From: Bacteroidota bacterium | GTDB lineage: Bacteria > Bacteroidota > Bacteroidia > Chitinophagales > Chitinophagaceae | Assembly (NCBI GenBank): GCA_018267625.1 | Contig: JAFDYC010000052.1 | Coordinates: 1 to 35,864, forward strand | Length of the DNA: 35,864 bases | Reading direction: 5' to 3' | Part shown: positions 1-7,513 of the stretch, one piece after another | Layout of the letters: each line of letters begins with the position of its first letter | Numbering within the stretch: the first letter of the stretch is position 1 | Made by a program: the position numbers and the translations under genes | The notes under the pieces: model-generated | What the model was told of the DNA's origin: nothing | Database searches by the model: none | What the model saw: the letters and a program-made list of their open reading frames with translations, nothing else

Positions 1-42
1 TGAATATTCGCGACTATCCACTGCGGTTGCAATCACTAATGT

Positions 43-55
43 CCCCCCCCCCCCC
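43..55. repeat. Poly-C homopolymer tract (C13)
   Basis: Thirteen consecutive C residues lie upstream of rpsO, about 57 bases before its putative -7 box. Nothing coding is visible in bases 1-167. The tract could be length-variable or a sequencing or assembly error. The sequence alone does not decide. Confidence 0.9.
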
Positions 56-111
56 GAGATTTCCAAGAAAATGAGCCAAAATTTTCATTTTTTTCTTTCC
101 TCCAATACCAA

Positions 112-119
112 TACTTTTG
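112..119 (+). promoter_or_regulatory. Putative Bacteroidota -7 box for rpsO
   Basis: TACTTTTG matches the TAnnTTTG -7 consensus of the Bacteroidota primary sigma factor. It lies 48 bases before the rpsO ATG. I see no TTG at the expected -33 distance, where the sequence is T-rich, so this is a half-supported promoter. Confidence 0.4.
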
Positions 120-167
120 CAGCCCTTAAAAAAATCTCCTTTTCGAGATAAACATTAAAGCTGACCC

Positions 168-440
168 ATGTCTCACCTTACTACTGAAGCCAAGAAGAGC
201 CTGTTTAATACCTTCGGCGGCGCTGAAAAAAATACTGGTTCAATCGAAGCTCAGGTTGCCATGCTCACGGAGCGCATCAACCATATCTCTGCACATATCA
301 AGGAAAACAAGAAGGACTTCTCGTCCAACCGTGGCCTCATCAAGATGGTAGGTCGCCGCAAGCAACTCCTTCAATACCTCGCCAAGCGGGATATCACACT
401 ATATCGCTCGCTGATTGAGAAGCTAGGCTTGCGTAAGTAA
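168..440 (+). CDS. rpsO: 30S ribosomal protein S15
   Basis: This 90-residue protein has the usual length and sequence of bacterial S15. S15 binds the central domain of 16S rRNA during assembly of the small-subunit platform. Recognisable family segments include GSIEAQVAMLTERI near residue 25, the NKKDFSSNRGLIKMVGRRKQ region at about 47-67, and a C-terminal LIEKLGLRK. It starts with ATG after an A-rich leader without a clear Shine-Dalgarno site, as is common in Bacteroidota. A hairpin follows, and then pnp, an adjacency conserved across many bacteria. In Escherichia coli S15 represses its own translation through its leader; I could not identify an equivalent structure here. Confidence 0.97.
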   Translation: MSHLTTEAKKSLFNTFGGAEKNTGSIEAQVAMLTERINHISAHIKENKKDFSSNRGLIKMVGRRKQLLQYLAKRDITLYRSLIEKLGLRK

Positions 441-461
441 GTATTTGCTTAATAAGAATTA

Positions 462-494
462 GACTATTCCCGACTGCCACAGTTGGGAATAGTC
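462..494 (+). terminator. Hairpin after rpsO
   Basis: Arms GACTATTCCCGAC and GTTGGGAATAGTC form a 13-bp stem with one G-U pair around a 7-base loop. Only a short T run (GTTT) follows, so it may be a weak terminator or an RNA-processing site in an rpsO-pnp transcript. The rest of 441-766 (326 bases) shows no open frame or other structure that I recognise and probably serves as the pnp leader. Confidence 0.6.
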
Positions 495-766
495 GTTTAG
501 AGCCTTAAGGATTCAACCAGGAAGGAAGGGCTTGTTAAAAACAATCCGTATCGTCTCTGAATCTACCCTGAAATTTGAAGCAGGCCTCCTGCTCCCGTAA
601 TTTTACAAGAATGCCTTCACCAGTAATACAATAACGGAAGCTCCCATTTACCCGATATGATTTTTGAATAAAATACACACGGGGCCTCTCTACCTTACAT
701 TTTTTCTATCCAACCGCCGTCTGCCCTAAGCTGAAACAGCCGGCATAAATCTCCCCTCAAAAGCAC

Positions 767-3145
767 ATGTTGCAACTCAATCCAAAATCCGTGAGCATGC
801 AAATGCCCAACGGACAGACCATCTCTATTGAGACTGGCAAACTCGCCCGGCAAGCTGACGGCTCCGCCTTAGTACGCTGTGGCAATGCCATGGTCCTCGC
901 TACCGTAGTAGCTTCCAAAGAGCCGAAACCCGGCCAGTCGTTTTTCCCGCTGACCGTAGATTATCAGGAAAAGTTCGCCTCTGCAGGCCGCATCCCCGGC
1001 TCGTTCTTTAAACGCGAAGGCCGACTGTCTGACTACGAAGTACTCATTTCCCGCCTCATTGACCGCGCCCTGCGGCCCCTCTTCCCAGAAGATTATCTCT
1101 GCGAAGTGCAAGTCATCGTGACCCTCGTCTCTTCCGACCCCGAAGTGATGCCTGATGCCCTCGCCTGTCTGGCTGCTTCTGCTGCATTAGCCGTCAGTGA
1201 TGTACCGATTCAGGAAATCATTTCAGAAGTACGTGTTGCCCGCATCAAAGGTGCTATGGTGGTGAACCCCAGTCGTAGCCAGCTTGCCGATGCCGATATG
1301 GATTTCATTATCGCCGCCACGGAAAAGAACATCATGATGGTGGAAGGCGAATCAAAGGAATGCTCTGAAGAAGACCTGATCCAAGCCATCGAAACGGGTC
1401 ACGAAGCCATCAAGCTGCAAGTAAAAATGCAGGAAGAACTGCGTTCATTGGCCGGCGCACCGGCAAAGCGAGAATGGACGCACTGGACAGGCGATGAGGA
1501 CCTGAAGCAAAAAGTAGAAAGCTTTGCCAGTAAGCGAATGTTGGAAATCTCTCGCGCCGCTTCTTCCAAGCACGACCGCAGTCTTGCCTTCAAAGAACTG
1601 TGGGAGGCTTGCAAGCTGCACCTGGGCACCGACAAAACTCCCGAAGAAGGAGGCATCAGCCCCGAGCAGTTAAGCATAGCTAAAAAATATTTCGAAGACC
1701 TGCAGTACTACACCGTACGCAACATGATTCTGGACGAAGGCCGCCGCCTCGATGGCCGGAAGCTCGATGAAGTTCGCCCCCTGGCCATGGAGACGGACTA
1801 CCTGCCCGGCCCGCACGGCTCTGCCCTGTTCACCCGCGGCGAAACCCAATCACTCACTACGGCAACAATGGGTACTCCCGAAGACGAACTGCTGATCGAA
1901 ACGGCTGCCACTTCGGACTACAGCAAGTTTATCCTGCACTACAATTTTCCACCCTATTCTACCGGCGAAGTGAAGCCCATGCGCGGACCTGGACGCAGGG
2001 AAGTAGGACATGGCAACCTTGCCAAGCGCTCTCTGGAGCAAATGATGCCGGGTAAGGAATATCCTTACACCGTGCGCGTGGTTTCAGACATCCTGGAATC
2101 AAATGGTTCTTCTTCGATGGCTACAGTTTGTGCCGGCTCGCTGGCTCTGATGGATGCCGGTGTGCCCTTCCCCAAACACGTGGGAGGTGTTGCTATGGGC
2201 CTGATTTCGCGCAGCGAAGACAAGAAGTTTGCCGTGCTGACCGATATCCTCGGCGACGAAGACCACCTCGGCGACATGGACTTTAAGGTTACGGGCACCC
2301 GCGAGGGTATCTGTGGCATTCAGATGGACATCAAGGTGGACGGCCTTTCGATGGACATCATGCGCCAGGCACTTGCTCAGGCTCTTCGGGGCCGGATGCA
2401 CATTCTGGATGCGATGTATGCCTGCATCCCGGCACATCGCCCCGACCTCAAGCCGCACACACCCCGAGTGGAGCAAATCATTATTGACGCCGAATTCATC
2501 GGCGCTATCATCGGCCCCGGCGGTAAAATCATCCAGGAAATCCAGCGCGAGACCAGCACCAAGATTTCCGTGGACGAAGCAGACGGCAAGGGCTACGTCA
2601 AGATATTTTCTGATAATAAGGAGAACCTCGAAGCGGCCAAGAAGTGGATTAAGTCCATCGTGGCTCAGCCGGAAGTGGGCGAAGAATATGAGGGCACGGT
2701 GAAGAGCATTATGCCCTTCGGTGCGTTCATCGAATTTATGCCCGGCAAGCAAGGCCTGTTGCATATCTCTGAAGTGAGCTGGAGCCGCCTGGACAGCCTG
2801 GAAGGAGTACTGAAAGAAGGCGACAAGGTGCGGATTAAGCTGGTAGGCACCGACCCGAAGACGGGTAAACTCCGCCTGAGCCGGAAGGTACTTATGCCCA
2901 AGCCGGAAGGATATGTGGAGCCAGAAAAGCGGGAACGCCCTGAGCGCCGTGAGCATAGCGGCCCCAGACGGGAAAACCGACCTCAAAACGGCAATGGTTC
3001 GGATCGTCGCGATCGCGCCCCGCGCCCCAAACGTGAAGAGGAATCCGCGCCGCATAGCTCGCATCAAGGAGAGTCTCGGACCACTCAGGATGTAACGACT
3101 TCTGCTCCTGAGGCCGGGAGCAATGATGCCGACCTGATTCTGTAA
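767..3145 (+). CDS. pnp: Polyribonucleotide nucleotidyltransferase (PNPase)
   Basis: This is the 3'-to-5' phosphorolytic exoribonuclease of mRNA decay, which acts as a cytoplasmic homotrimer and releases nucleoside diphosphates. The 792 residues show the full order: an N-terminal RNase PH-like core (about 10-145), the alpha-helical middle domain (about 240-320), a second RNase PH core (about 325-540), a KH domain with the GPGGK loop near 583, and an S1 domain at about 638-706. The protein is longer than the E. coli enzyme (711 residues). The excess is a charged, disordered Arg/Pro/Glu-rich tail from about 709, rich in RER, RRE and PR segments, which is likely to bind RNA or partner proteins. 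The ATG at 767 places the core at the usual distance. A strong terminator follows. Confidence 0.97.
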   Translation: MLQLNPKSVSMQMPNGQTISIETGKLARQADGSALVRCGNAMVLATVVASKEPKPGQSFFPLTVDYQEKFASAGRIPGSFFKREGRLSDYEVLISRLIDRALRPLFPEDYLCEVQVIVTLVSSDPEVMPDALACLAASAALAVSDVPIQEIISEVRVARIKGAMVVNPSRSQLADADMDFIIAATEKNIMMVEGESKECSEEDLIQAIETGHEAIKLQVKMQEELRSLAGAPAKREWTHWTGDEDLKQKVESFASKRMLEISRAASSKHDRSLAFKELWEACKLHLGTDKTPEEGGISPEQLSIAKKYFEDLQYYTVRNMILDEGRRLDGRKLDEVRPLAMETDYLPGPHGSALFTRGETQSLTTATMGTPEDELLIETAATSDYSKFILHYNFPPYSTGEVKPMRGPGRREVGHGNLAKRSLEQMMPGKEYPYTVRVVSDILESNGSSSMATVCAGSLALMDAGVPFPKHVGGVAMGLISRSEDKKFAVLTDILGDEDHLGDMDFKVTGTREGICGIQMDIKVDGLSMDIMRQALAQALRGRMHILDAMYACIPAHRPDLKPHTPRVEQIIIDAEFIGAIIGPGGKIIQEIQRETSTKISVDEADGKGYVKIFSDNKENLEAAKKWIKSIVAQPEVGEEYEGTVKSIMPFGAFIEFMPGKQGLLHISEVSWSRLDSLEGVLKEGDKVRIKLVGTDPKTGKLRLSRKVLMPKPEGYVEPEKRERPERREHSGPRRENRPQNGNGSDRRDRAPRPKREEESAPHSSHQGESRTTQDVTTSAPEAGSNDADLIL

Positions 3146-3165
3146 GTAATTGCAATTTGAATTAC

Positions 3166-3197
3166 GGGGCCGCCTCATCAGGGCGGCCTCTGTTTTT
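3166..3197 (+). terminator. Intrinsic terminator after pnp
   Basis: A GGCCGCC / GGCGGCC stem, extended by two more pairs to 9 bp, has a 7-base loop and is followed by TGTTTTT. It lies 21 bases after the pnp stop. The stretch from 3198 to 3473 holds no convincing gene. The 67-residue frame starting at 3449 runs antisense into nadK and is not credible. Confidence 0.85.
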
Positions 3198-3473
3198 GGG
3201 TGCTATACTGCTTGCTTCTCTGAAGTCATTATTATTAATTCCTGCAGAAGGGTTGCTATGAAATTTCGTAGCGGCTCGTCCTAAACTTGATTCCGGATTG
3301 AATGTTGCGGGCCCGTGCTGTTATTTAGATTTCTGGGAATGGAGGCAGCATTCTATGAATCGGCAGGCTGTGCCTTTAGCAGGTTAATTGCCGTGTTTTC
3401 CGGGAAAAGACGAAGAGAGAAATAGAGCTGAAGGGAGCGTCGCAACGGATGCCGGGCAATAAGCTGCAGCCGA

Positions 3474-3528
3474 CTAAAAAAAATCATTCAAAGCCATGCC
3501 CGACCTTTTTTCGGGGAAAGTGGGCTTT
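3474..3528 (-). terminator. Intrinsic terminator after nadK
   Basis: Read on the minus strand, AAAGCC...GGCTTT encloses CCCGA...TCGGG as a nested stem. A T-rich run (GATTTTTTT) follows. It lies just past the nadK stop codon and faces the pnp terminator, so the two convergent transcripts are separated. Confidence 0.65.
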
Positions 3529-3541
3529 CTGTGTTCGAAAT

Positions 3542-4420
3542 TCAGTTGCGCCGGTCAATGCCCCAATAGAGTTTTTGGCGGATGGTCTGGAGGAAGTTTT
3601 GCTCGTCGGGGCGGATGAGGGAGATGCTGAAGGCTTCGCGGCGAACGGCTAACTGGACACTGCTGGTGATGCTTTCCATGCGGGCATCGAGGGTGGCTAA
3701 GAATTGTTCAGCTCGGCCTTCCACCTCGAATGAAATCACGCTGTCGTCGCTGACAACGATGGGGCGGGTGTTGAGGTTGTGGGGCGCAACGGGGGTGATG
3801 ACGAAGCTGGATGCCTGGGGGAAAACGACCGGGCCGCCGCAGCTCAGCGAGTATCCGGTAGAGCCTGTGGGGGTGGACACTACGAGCCCGTCGGCCCAGT
3901 ATGTGTTGAGGAATTCGCCATTGATGTAGGTGTGAATCTTTATCATGGACGAAGAGTCCTTACGGTGCAGGGTGAACTCGTTTAGGGCAAATGGGGCATC
4001 GCCAAACAGAGGAACTGAGGCATCGAGGTGGATGAGTGAGCGTTTGTCCAGTGTGAAAGCGCTGCGCACTAATGAAAGGATGGCTTGCTCTACCTCATCT
4101 GCAGGCACGATAGCCAGGAAGCCGAGGCGGCCCATGTTAACGCCGATGAGCGGGATGTTGGAGGCGCCCACGAAGGAGATGGCATCGAGCATGGTGCCAT
4201 CGCCACCTAAGGACATGAGCACGTCTGCGTGTTGCGGAAGGTCGTTCTTGCCGGTAAAAAACTGAGGCTGGGTTTTAAACTGCACCCAGGGCAGTAGCCG
4301 GTCGTAGAAATCTTTGTAGATGACGATGCCGATGCGGTAGCGTTCAAGTAAGCGGAAGACATGTTGGAGTGTTGGCACATTGGCCTCTTCAAAGCTTCGG
4401 TTGTAGATCGCGGCGAGCAT
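3542..4420 (-). CDS. nadK: NAD kinase
   Basis: This enzyme phosphorylates NAD at the 2' hydroxyl to give NADP, the only route to NADP in most bacteria. It is cytoplasmic. The 292 residues are a normal length. The diagnostic motifs are present: GGDGT at 72-76 (phosphate and metal binding, with the catalytic Asp), the NE pair at 147-148, and the glycine-rich TPTGSTGYSLS segment at 183-193 that contacts NAD. The start MLAAIYNRSF gives the first beta strand typical of the family. It sits alone on the minus strand between convergent terminators, with no sign of an operon partner or of transfer. Confidence 0.96.
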   Translation of the reverse strand: MLAAIYNRSFEEANVPTLQHVFRLLERYRIGIVIYKDFYDRLLPWVQFKTQPQFFTGKNDLPQHADVLMSLGGDGTMLDAISFVGASNIPLIGVNMGRLGFLAIVPADEVEQAILSLVRSAFTLDKRSLIHLDASVPLFGDAPFALNEFTLHRKDSSSMIKIHTYINGEFLNTYWADGLVVSTPTGSTGYSLSCGGPVVFPQASSFVITPVAPHNLNTRPIVVSDDSVISFEVEGRAEQFLATLDARMESITSSVQLAVRREAFSISLIRPDEQNFLQTIRQKLYWGIDRRN

Positions 4421-4530
4421 GTAAGTGGGTCAAAGATAGAATCTCAGGGATGCAGCGTATGAACGAGCAGGTTGAGGATGCCCTATCAAGAATTTCTTGT
4501 ATGACAGGTTCCGAGGAAATTATGAATCAG

Positions 4531-4561
4531 GCAAAAAAAAAGCGGACTGTATCGTCCGCTC
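4531..4561 (-). terminator. Intrinsic terminator after the acyl-CoA dehydrogenase gene
   Basis: On the minus strand a perfect 7-bp stem AGCGGAC / GTCCGCT with a 6-base loop is followed by a run of nine T residues. It lies 17 bases after the acyl-CoA dehydrogenase stop codon and upstream of nadK on the same strand. Confidence 0.88.
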
Positions 4562-4577
4562 TTAGTTTATTCGTTTC

Positions 4578-5720
4578 TTATCCTTTCAGCACGGTGCGTG
4601 AAATGACAATTTTTTGCACTTCGCTGGTGCCTTCGTAGATCTGGGTAATCTTGGCATCGCGCAACAGACGCTCGACGTGAAACTCTTTCACATAGCCGTA
4701 GCCTCCGTGTATTTGCACCGCTTCGTTAGTGACCCACTGAGCAATTTCTGAAGCATACAGCTTAGCCATTGCAGCAGCGAGGTCATAGTTCTGATGCTGG
4801 TCTTTCTGCCAGGCCGCTTTCAGGCAGAGGAGCCGGGCGCCTTCAATAGCGGTAGCCATATCGGCCAGTTTAAAAGCTACTGCCTGGTGGTTCATGATTT
4901 CGGTGCCGAAGGCTTTGCGCTCTTTCGAATATTTGAGGGCCAGTTCGTAGGCGCCGCTGGCAATGCCAAGCGCTTGCGATGCGATGCCAATGCGGCCACC
5001 AGCAAGCGTTTTCATGGCAAACTTGAAACCGAAACCATCTTCGCCAATGCGGTTTTCCTTGGGCACTTTCACATCCTGAAACATGATGCTGTGGGTATCT
5101 GAACCACGGATACCGAGTTTATTTTCTTTAGCACCTACGGTCACGCCAGGCCAGCCTTTTTCAACAATCAGCACATTGATGCCGTGATGTCCTTTTTCAG
5201 GGTAGGTCTGTGCAATGACTAAATAAGTATCCGCAGTAGAGCCATTGGTAATCCAGTTTTTGGTGCCATTCAGCAGGTAATAGTCGCCCTTGTCTTCGGC
5301 AGTAGTGCGCTGCGAAGTAGCATCCGAACCGGCTTCAGGTTCAGAGAGGAGGAAAGCACCAAAAGTGTTGCCCGTAGTGAGCGGGCGGAGGTATTGCTCT
5401 CGCTGGGCATCATTGGCAAAGGTTTCGAGACCCCAGCAGACTAATGAATTATTCACACTCATGGCTACCGAAGCCGAAGCATCCACTTTAGAAATTTCCT
5501 CCATAGCCAGCACATAGCTGACAGCATCCATACCAGAGCCTCCCCATTTAGGGTCCACCATCATGCTCATAAAACCCAGTTCACCCAACTTACGGAGCTG
5601 CTCCAGGGGCACTTTTTGTTTTTCATCGCGTTCGATGACACCGGGCAACAGTTCATTCTGTGCAAAGTCGCGGGCCGCCTGCTGTACGGCAAGTTGTTCT
5701 TCGGAGAGTTGGAAATTCAT
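4578..5720 (-). CDS. Short-chain acyl-CoA dehydrogenase (butyryl-CoA dehydrogenase type)
   Basis: This FAD enzyme would introduce the 2,3-trans double bond into acyl-CoA in beta-oxidation or branched amino-acid breakdown, passing electrons to ETF. I chose the ATG at 5720, which gives 380 residues starting MNFQLSEEQ. The open frame continues 31 codons upstream, but that stretch looks non-native and standard family members begin here. The first family signature is seen as LLSEPEAGSDAT. The second is QIHGGYGYVKEF followed by RLLRDAKI. The C-terminal YEGTSEVQ places the likely catalytic base at Glu363, the SCAD/BCAD position. A Lys-Gly tail ends the chain. Chain-length preference cannot be fixed from motifs alone. 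No ETF or thiolase gene is adjacent. Confidence 0.93.
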   Translation of the reverse strand: MNFQLSEEQLAVQQAARDFAQNELLPGVIERDEKQKVPLEQLRKLGELGFMSMMVDPKWGGSGMDAVSYVLAMEEISKVDASASVAMSVNNSLVCWGLETFANDAQREQYLRPLTTGNTFGAFLLSEPEAGSDATSQRTTAEDKGDYYLLNGTKNWITNGSTADTYLVIAQTYPEKGHHGINVLIVEKGWPGVTVGAKENKLGIRGSDTHSIMFQDVKVPKENRIGEDGFGFKFAMKTLAGGRIGIASQALGIASGAYELALKYSKERKAFGTEIMNHQAVAFKLADMATAIEGARLLCLKAAWQKDQHQNYDLAAAMAKLYASEIAQWVTNEAVQIHGGYGYVKEFHVERLLRDAKITQIYEGTSEVQKIVISRTVLKG

Positions 5721-5914
5721 TCTGTGGGGAATTTGGCCGCGAAAATACAGGATGTGGTTTTGTGGCTTGGGATGACCTTGGTCAAATGCACAAACAGTAG
5801 CCCAATTCTTCAAATGGAAATAAAAATTGCCAGCAGAAACCGAATCTCTACACAGTCCCGATACAGTACTCGCGATAATCCTTCAATCTTTGCCCGCCCG
5901 AAGAACCTTCGTAT

Positions 5915-7057
5915 ATGAACCTGCTGATACCCCTATGCTGTTTCTTACTGACCATAGGTTATGTCGGCCTGATGATACTTTACCGGATTGGTTGGGGATT
6001 ACAGCCTGATTTTAAAATACAAGTAGATTTTGAACCATCCACCCGGATAACCGTCATTATTCCAGCCAGAAATGAAGCACAGAATATAGCCGCATGCATA
6101 CGGTCTATTACCGCTCAGGAATATCCTTCTCAACTGTTGGAAATTATTCTGGTTGACGACCATTCGGAAGATCAGACGATAAGCCAGGCGCAAGCTGCAG
6201 CACCGGATAAGCTTCAGGTAGTCTCCTTAAAAGAATGGCTGGGATGGAGGGAGGCCAATGCCTATAAGAAAGAAGCTCTCTCAGCAGGCATCGCAAACAG
6301 TAATGGCGAGCTGATTGTCACAACTGATGCGGATTGTGTGTCCGGTACTAGCTGGCTTAGGTCTATTGCAGCCCTATTTGAAAAAACACGGGCAGCGATG
6401 ATTATCGGGCCAGTGAATTTAGAATCATCCGGAAGCGAACTGGGCTTGTTTCAGTCCTTAGATTTTATGATGATGCAAGGCATTACCGTGGCGACACATC
6501 GTTTGAACCTGGGCGGCATGGCTAATGGTGCAAACCTGGCCTTTTCGCGCAGCGCTTTTAATGCAGTGGATGGCTACGAAGGCACCCGGCATCTGGCATC
6601 AGGTGATGATTACTTATTGCTGCACAAAATGCGACAGGCCTTCCCGGAACAGATTCAAATGCTCAAATCAAAGGCAGCCATTGTACAGACGGCAGCACAA
6701 CCAGACTGGATATCCTTCTTGCGGCAACGCATTCGCTGGGCGTCCAAAAGTGGGCGTTATTCCGACCACCGACTTACCATTATTCTGGCTTGGGTATATC
6801 TCTTCAATCTGAGCCTGCTCGTATTGGCTGGCCTCTGCTTTTGGAAGCATGAGTTGTGGCGATACTTAATCATCTGCTGGTTGTTGAAAATGGCTTCTGA
6901 ATTGTTGTTGCTTCTGCCTGTGGCAAATTTTTTCGGGAAAAAAAGAGCACTTTTTGCTTTTCCTGTGTTGCAGCCCCTGCATGTGCTTTACATCATCGTA
7001 GCCGGCCTTTTGGGGCTAAAGGGTAGTTACAAATGGAAGGGAAGGAAGGTTCATTGA
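5915..7057 (+). CDS. Membrane-anchored family 2 glycosyltransferase
   Basis: This enzyme probably transfers a sugar from a nucleotide donor to a lipid or cell-surface acceptor at the cytoplasmic membrane. It has 380 residues: an N-terminal membrane helix (about 2-23), then a GT-A domain with the start motif ITVIIPARNEAQNI near 45-59, a DDHSED segment near 81-86, and the metal-binding DAD at 138-140. Further on come ASGDDYLLLHKM, holding the acidic acceptor-site residues, and a QRIRW motif typical of processive or membrane GT2 enzymes. Two or three hydrophobic helices fill the C-terminal part from about 285. The start follows a compact intergenic region shared with the divergent acyl-CoA dehydrogenase. 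The acceptor and pathway are unknown because no polysaccharide genes are next to it. Confidence 0.88.
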   Translation: MNLLIPLCCFLLTIGYVGLMILYRIGWGLQPDFKIQVDFEPSTRITVIIPARNEAQNIAACIRSITAQEYPSQLLEIILVDDHSEDQTISQAQAAAPDKLQVVSLKEWLGWREANAYKKEALSAGIANSNGELIVTTDADCVSGTSWLRSIAALFEKTRAAMIIGPVNLESSGSELGLFQSLDFMMMQGITVATHRLNLGGMANGANLAFSRSAFNAVDGYEGTRHLASGDDYLLLHKMRQAFPEQIQMLKSKAAIVQTAAQPDWISFLRQRIRWASKSGRYSDHRLTIILAWVYLFNLSLLVLAGLCFWKHELWRYLIICWLLKMASELLLLLPVANFFGKKRALFAFPVLQPLHVLYIIVAGLLGLKGSYKWKGRKVH

Positions 7058-7212
7058 ACGGAGCAAGAGAAAGGGCCGGCAGCGATGAGCATTCCCAAAA
7101 AACAAGAACCCTAATTCTGAACAATTTCTCTGGATTCAGTAGTGTATGCACAGGGTGCAAAAGGAGGCTCCTTCAAGATTCGCAGGAGCACAAAAAAAAT
7201 TCGATAAGGCAC

Positions 7213-7244
7213 TTGTCTGTAGGGAAATTGTGCCTTTATCTTTG
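7213..7244 (+). promoter_or_regulatory. Bacteroidota-type promoter of tRNA-Asp
   Basis: TTG at 7213-7215 and TATCTTTG at 7237-7244 are separated by 21 bases, an excellent match to the Bacteroidota -33/-7 consensus. The predicted start of transcription is near 7251, about a dozen bases before the mature tRNA. Bases 7058-7212 hold nothing else that I recognise. Confidence 0.85.
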
Positions 7245-7263
7245 CCGACCCAAAACGGGAGCC

Positions 7264-7337
7264 GGATTGGTAGTTCAGTTGGTTAGAATGCCGCCCTGTC
7301 ACGGCGGAGGTCGCGGGTTCGAGTCCCGTCCAGTCCG
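7264..7337 (+). tRNA. tRNA-Asp (anticodon GTC)
   Basis: The acceptor arms GGATTGG and CCAGTCC pair over 7 bp with one G-U pair, followed by discriminator G. The anticodon stem CCGCC/GGCGG presents CTGTCAC with anticodon GTC. The T arm contains GGGTTCGAGTCCC. The 3' CCA is not encoded, since CGA follows. The gene has its own strong promoter and a hairpin downstream. Its 3' half is the likely integration target of the recombinase that follows. Confidence 0.97.
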
Positions 7338-7365
7338 CGAAGGATTTCTTCGGAAAAACAAGTAA

Positions 7366-7388
7366 AACAGCCGCAACCCGCGGCTGTT
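7366..7388 (+). terminator. Hairpin after tRNA-Asp
   Basis: A 9-bp perfect stem, AACAGCCGC / GCGGCTGTT, encloses a 5-base loop. A smaller 5-bp hairpin (CGAAG/CTTCG) lies just before it at 7338-7352. It probably ends the tRNA transcript. Since it lies beyond the presumed attachment site, it would be carried by the element. Confidence 0.7.
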
Positions 7389-7461
7389 CTGCATTTAAGG
7401 GATTTTGGTTCGGTTTCGTGAAATGGCGAAATGCGTTGAAAAATGGCAAAATCTGCCCCAT

Positions 7462-7497
7462 TTACTCAACCCATTACTCAACCTGTTACTCAACCCA
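7462..7497 (+). repeat. Three 12-bp tandem repeats near the attachment site
   Basis: TTACTCAACCCA, TTACTCAACCTG and TTACTCAACCCA follow each other without gaps. They lie between the tRNA end and the integrase start. Position and size fit arm-type sites bound by the N-terminal domain of a tyrosine integrase, but the function is inferred only from location. Confidence 0.9.
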
Positions 7498-7513
7498 TTT
7501 TGGGCCAAATCCA

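Noticed and set aside
2099..3178. 359-codon open frame on the minus strand across pnp
   Set aside because: It lies wholly antisense to a clear PNPase gene, shows no family motif, and follows from the codon use of pnp.
3449..3652. 67-codon plus-strand frame after pnp
   Set aside because: It runs into the antisense of nadK and covers the nadK terminator; no start signal or family resemblance.
4578..5813. 411-residue version of the acyl-CoA dehydrogenase
   Set aside because: The 31 extra N-terminal residues do not fit the family, while the ATG at 5720 starts exactly where related enzymes begin.
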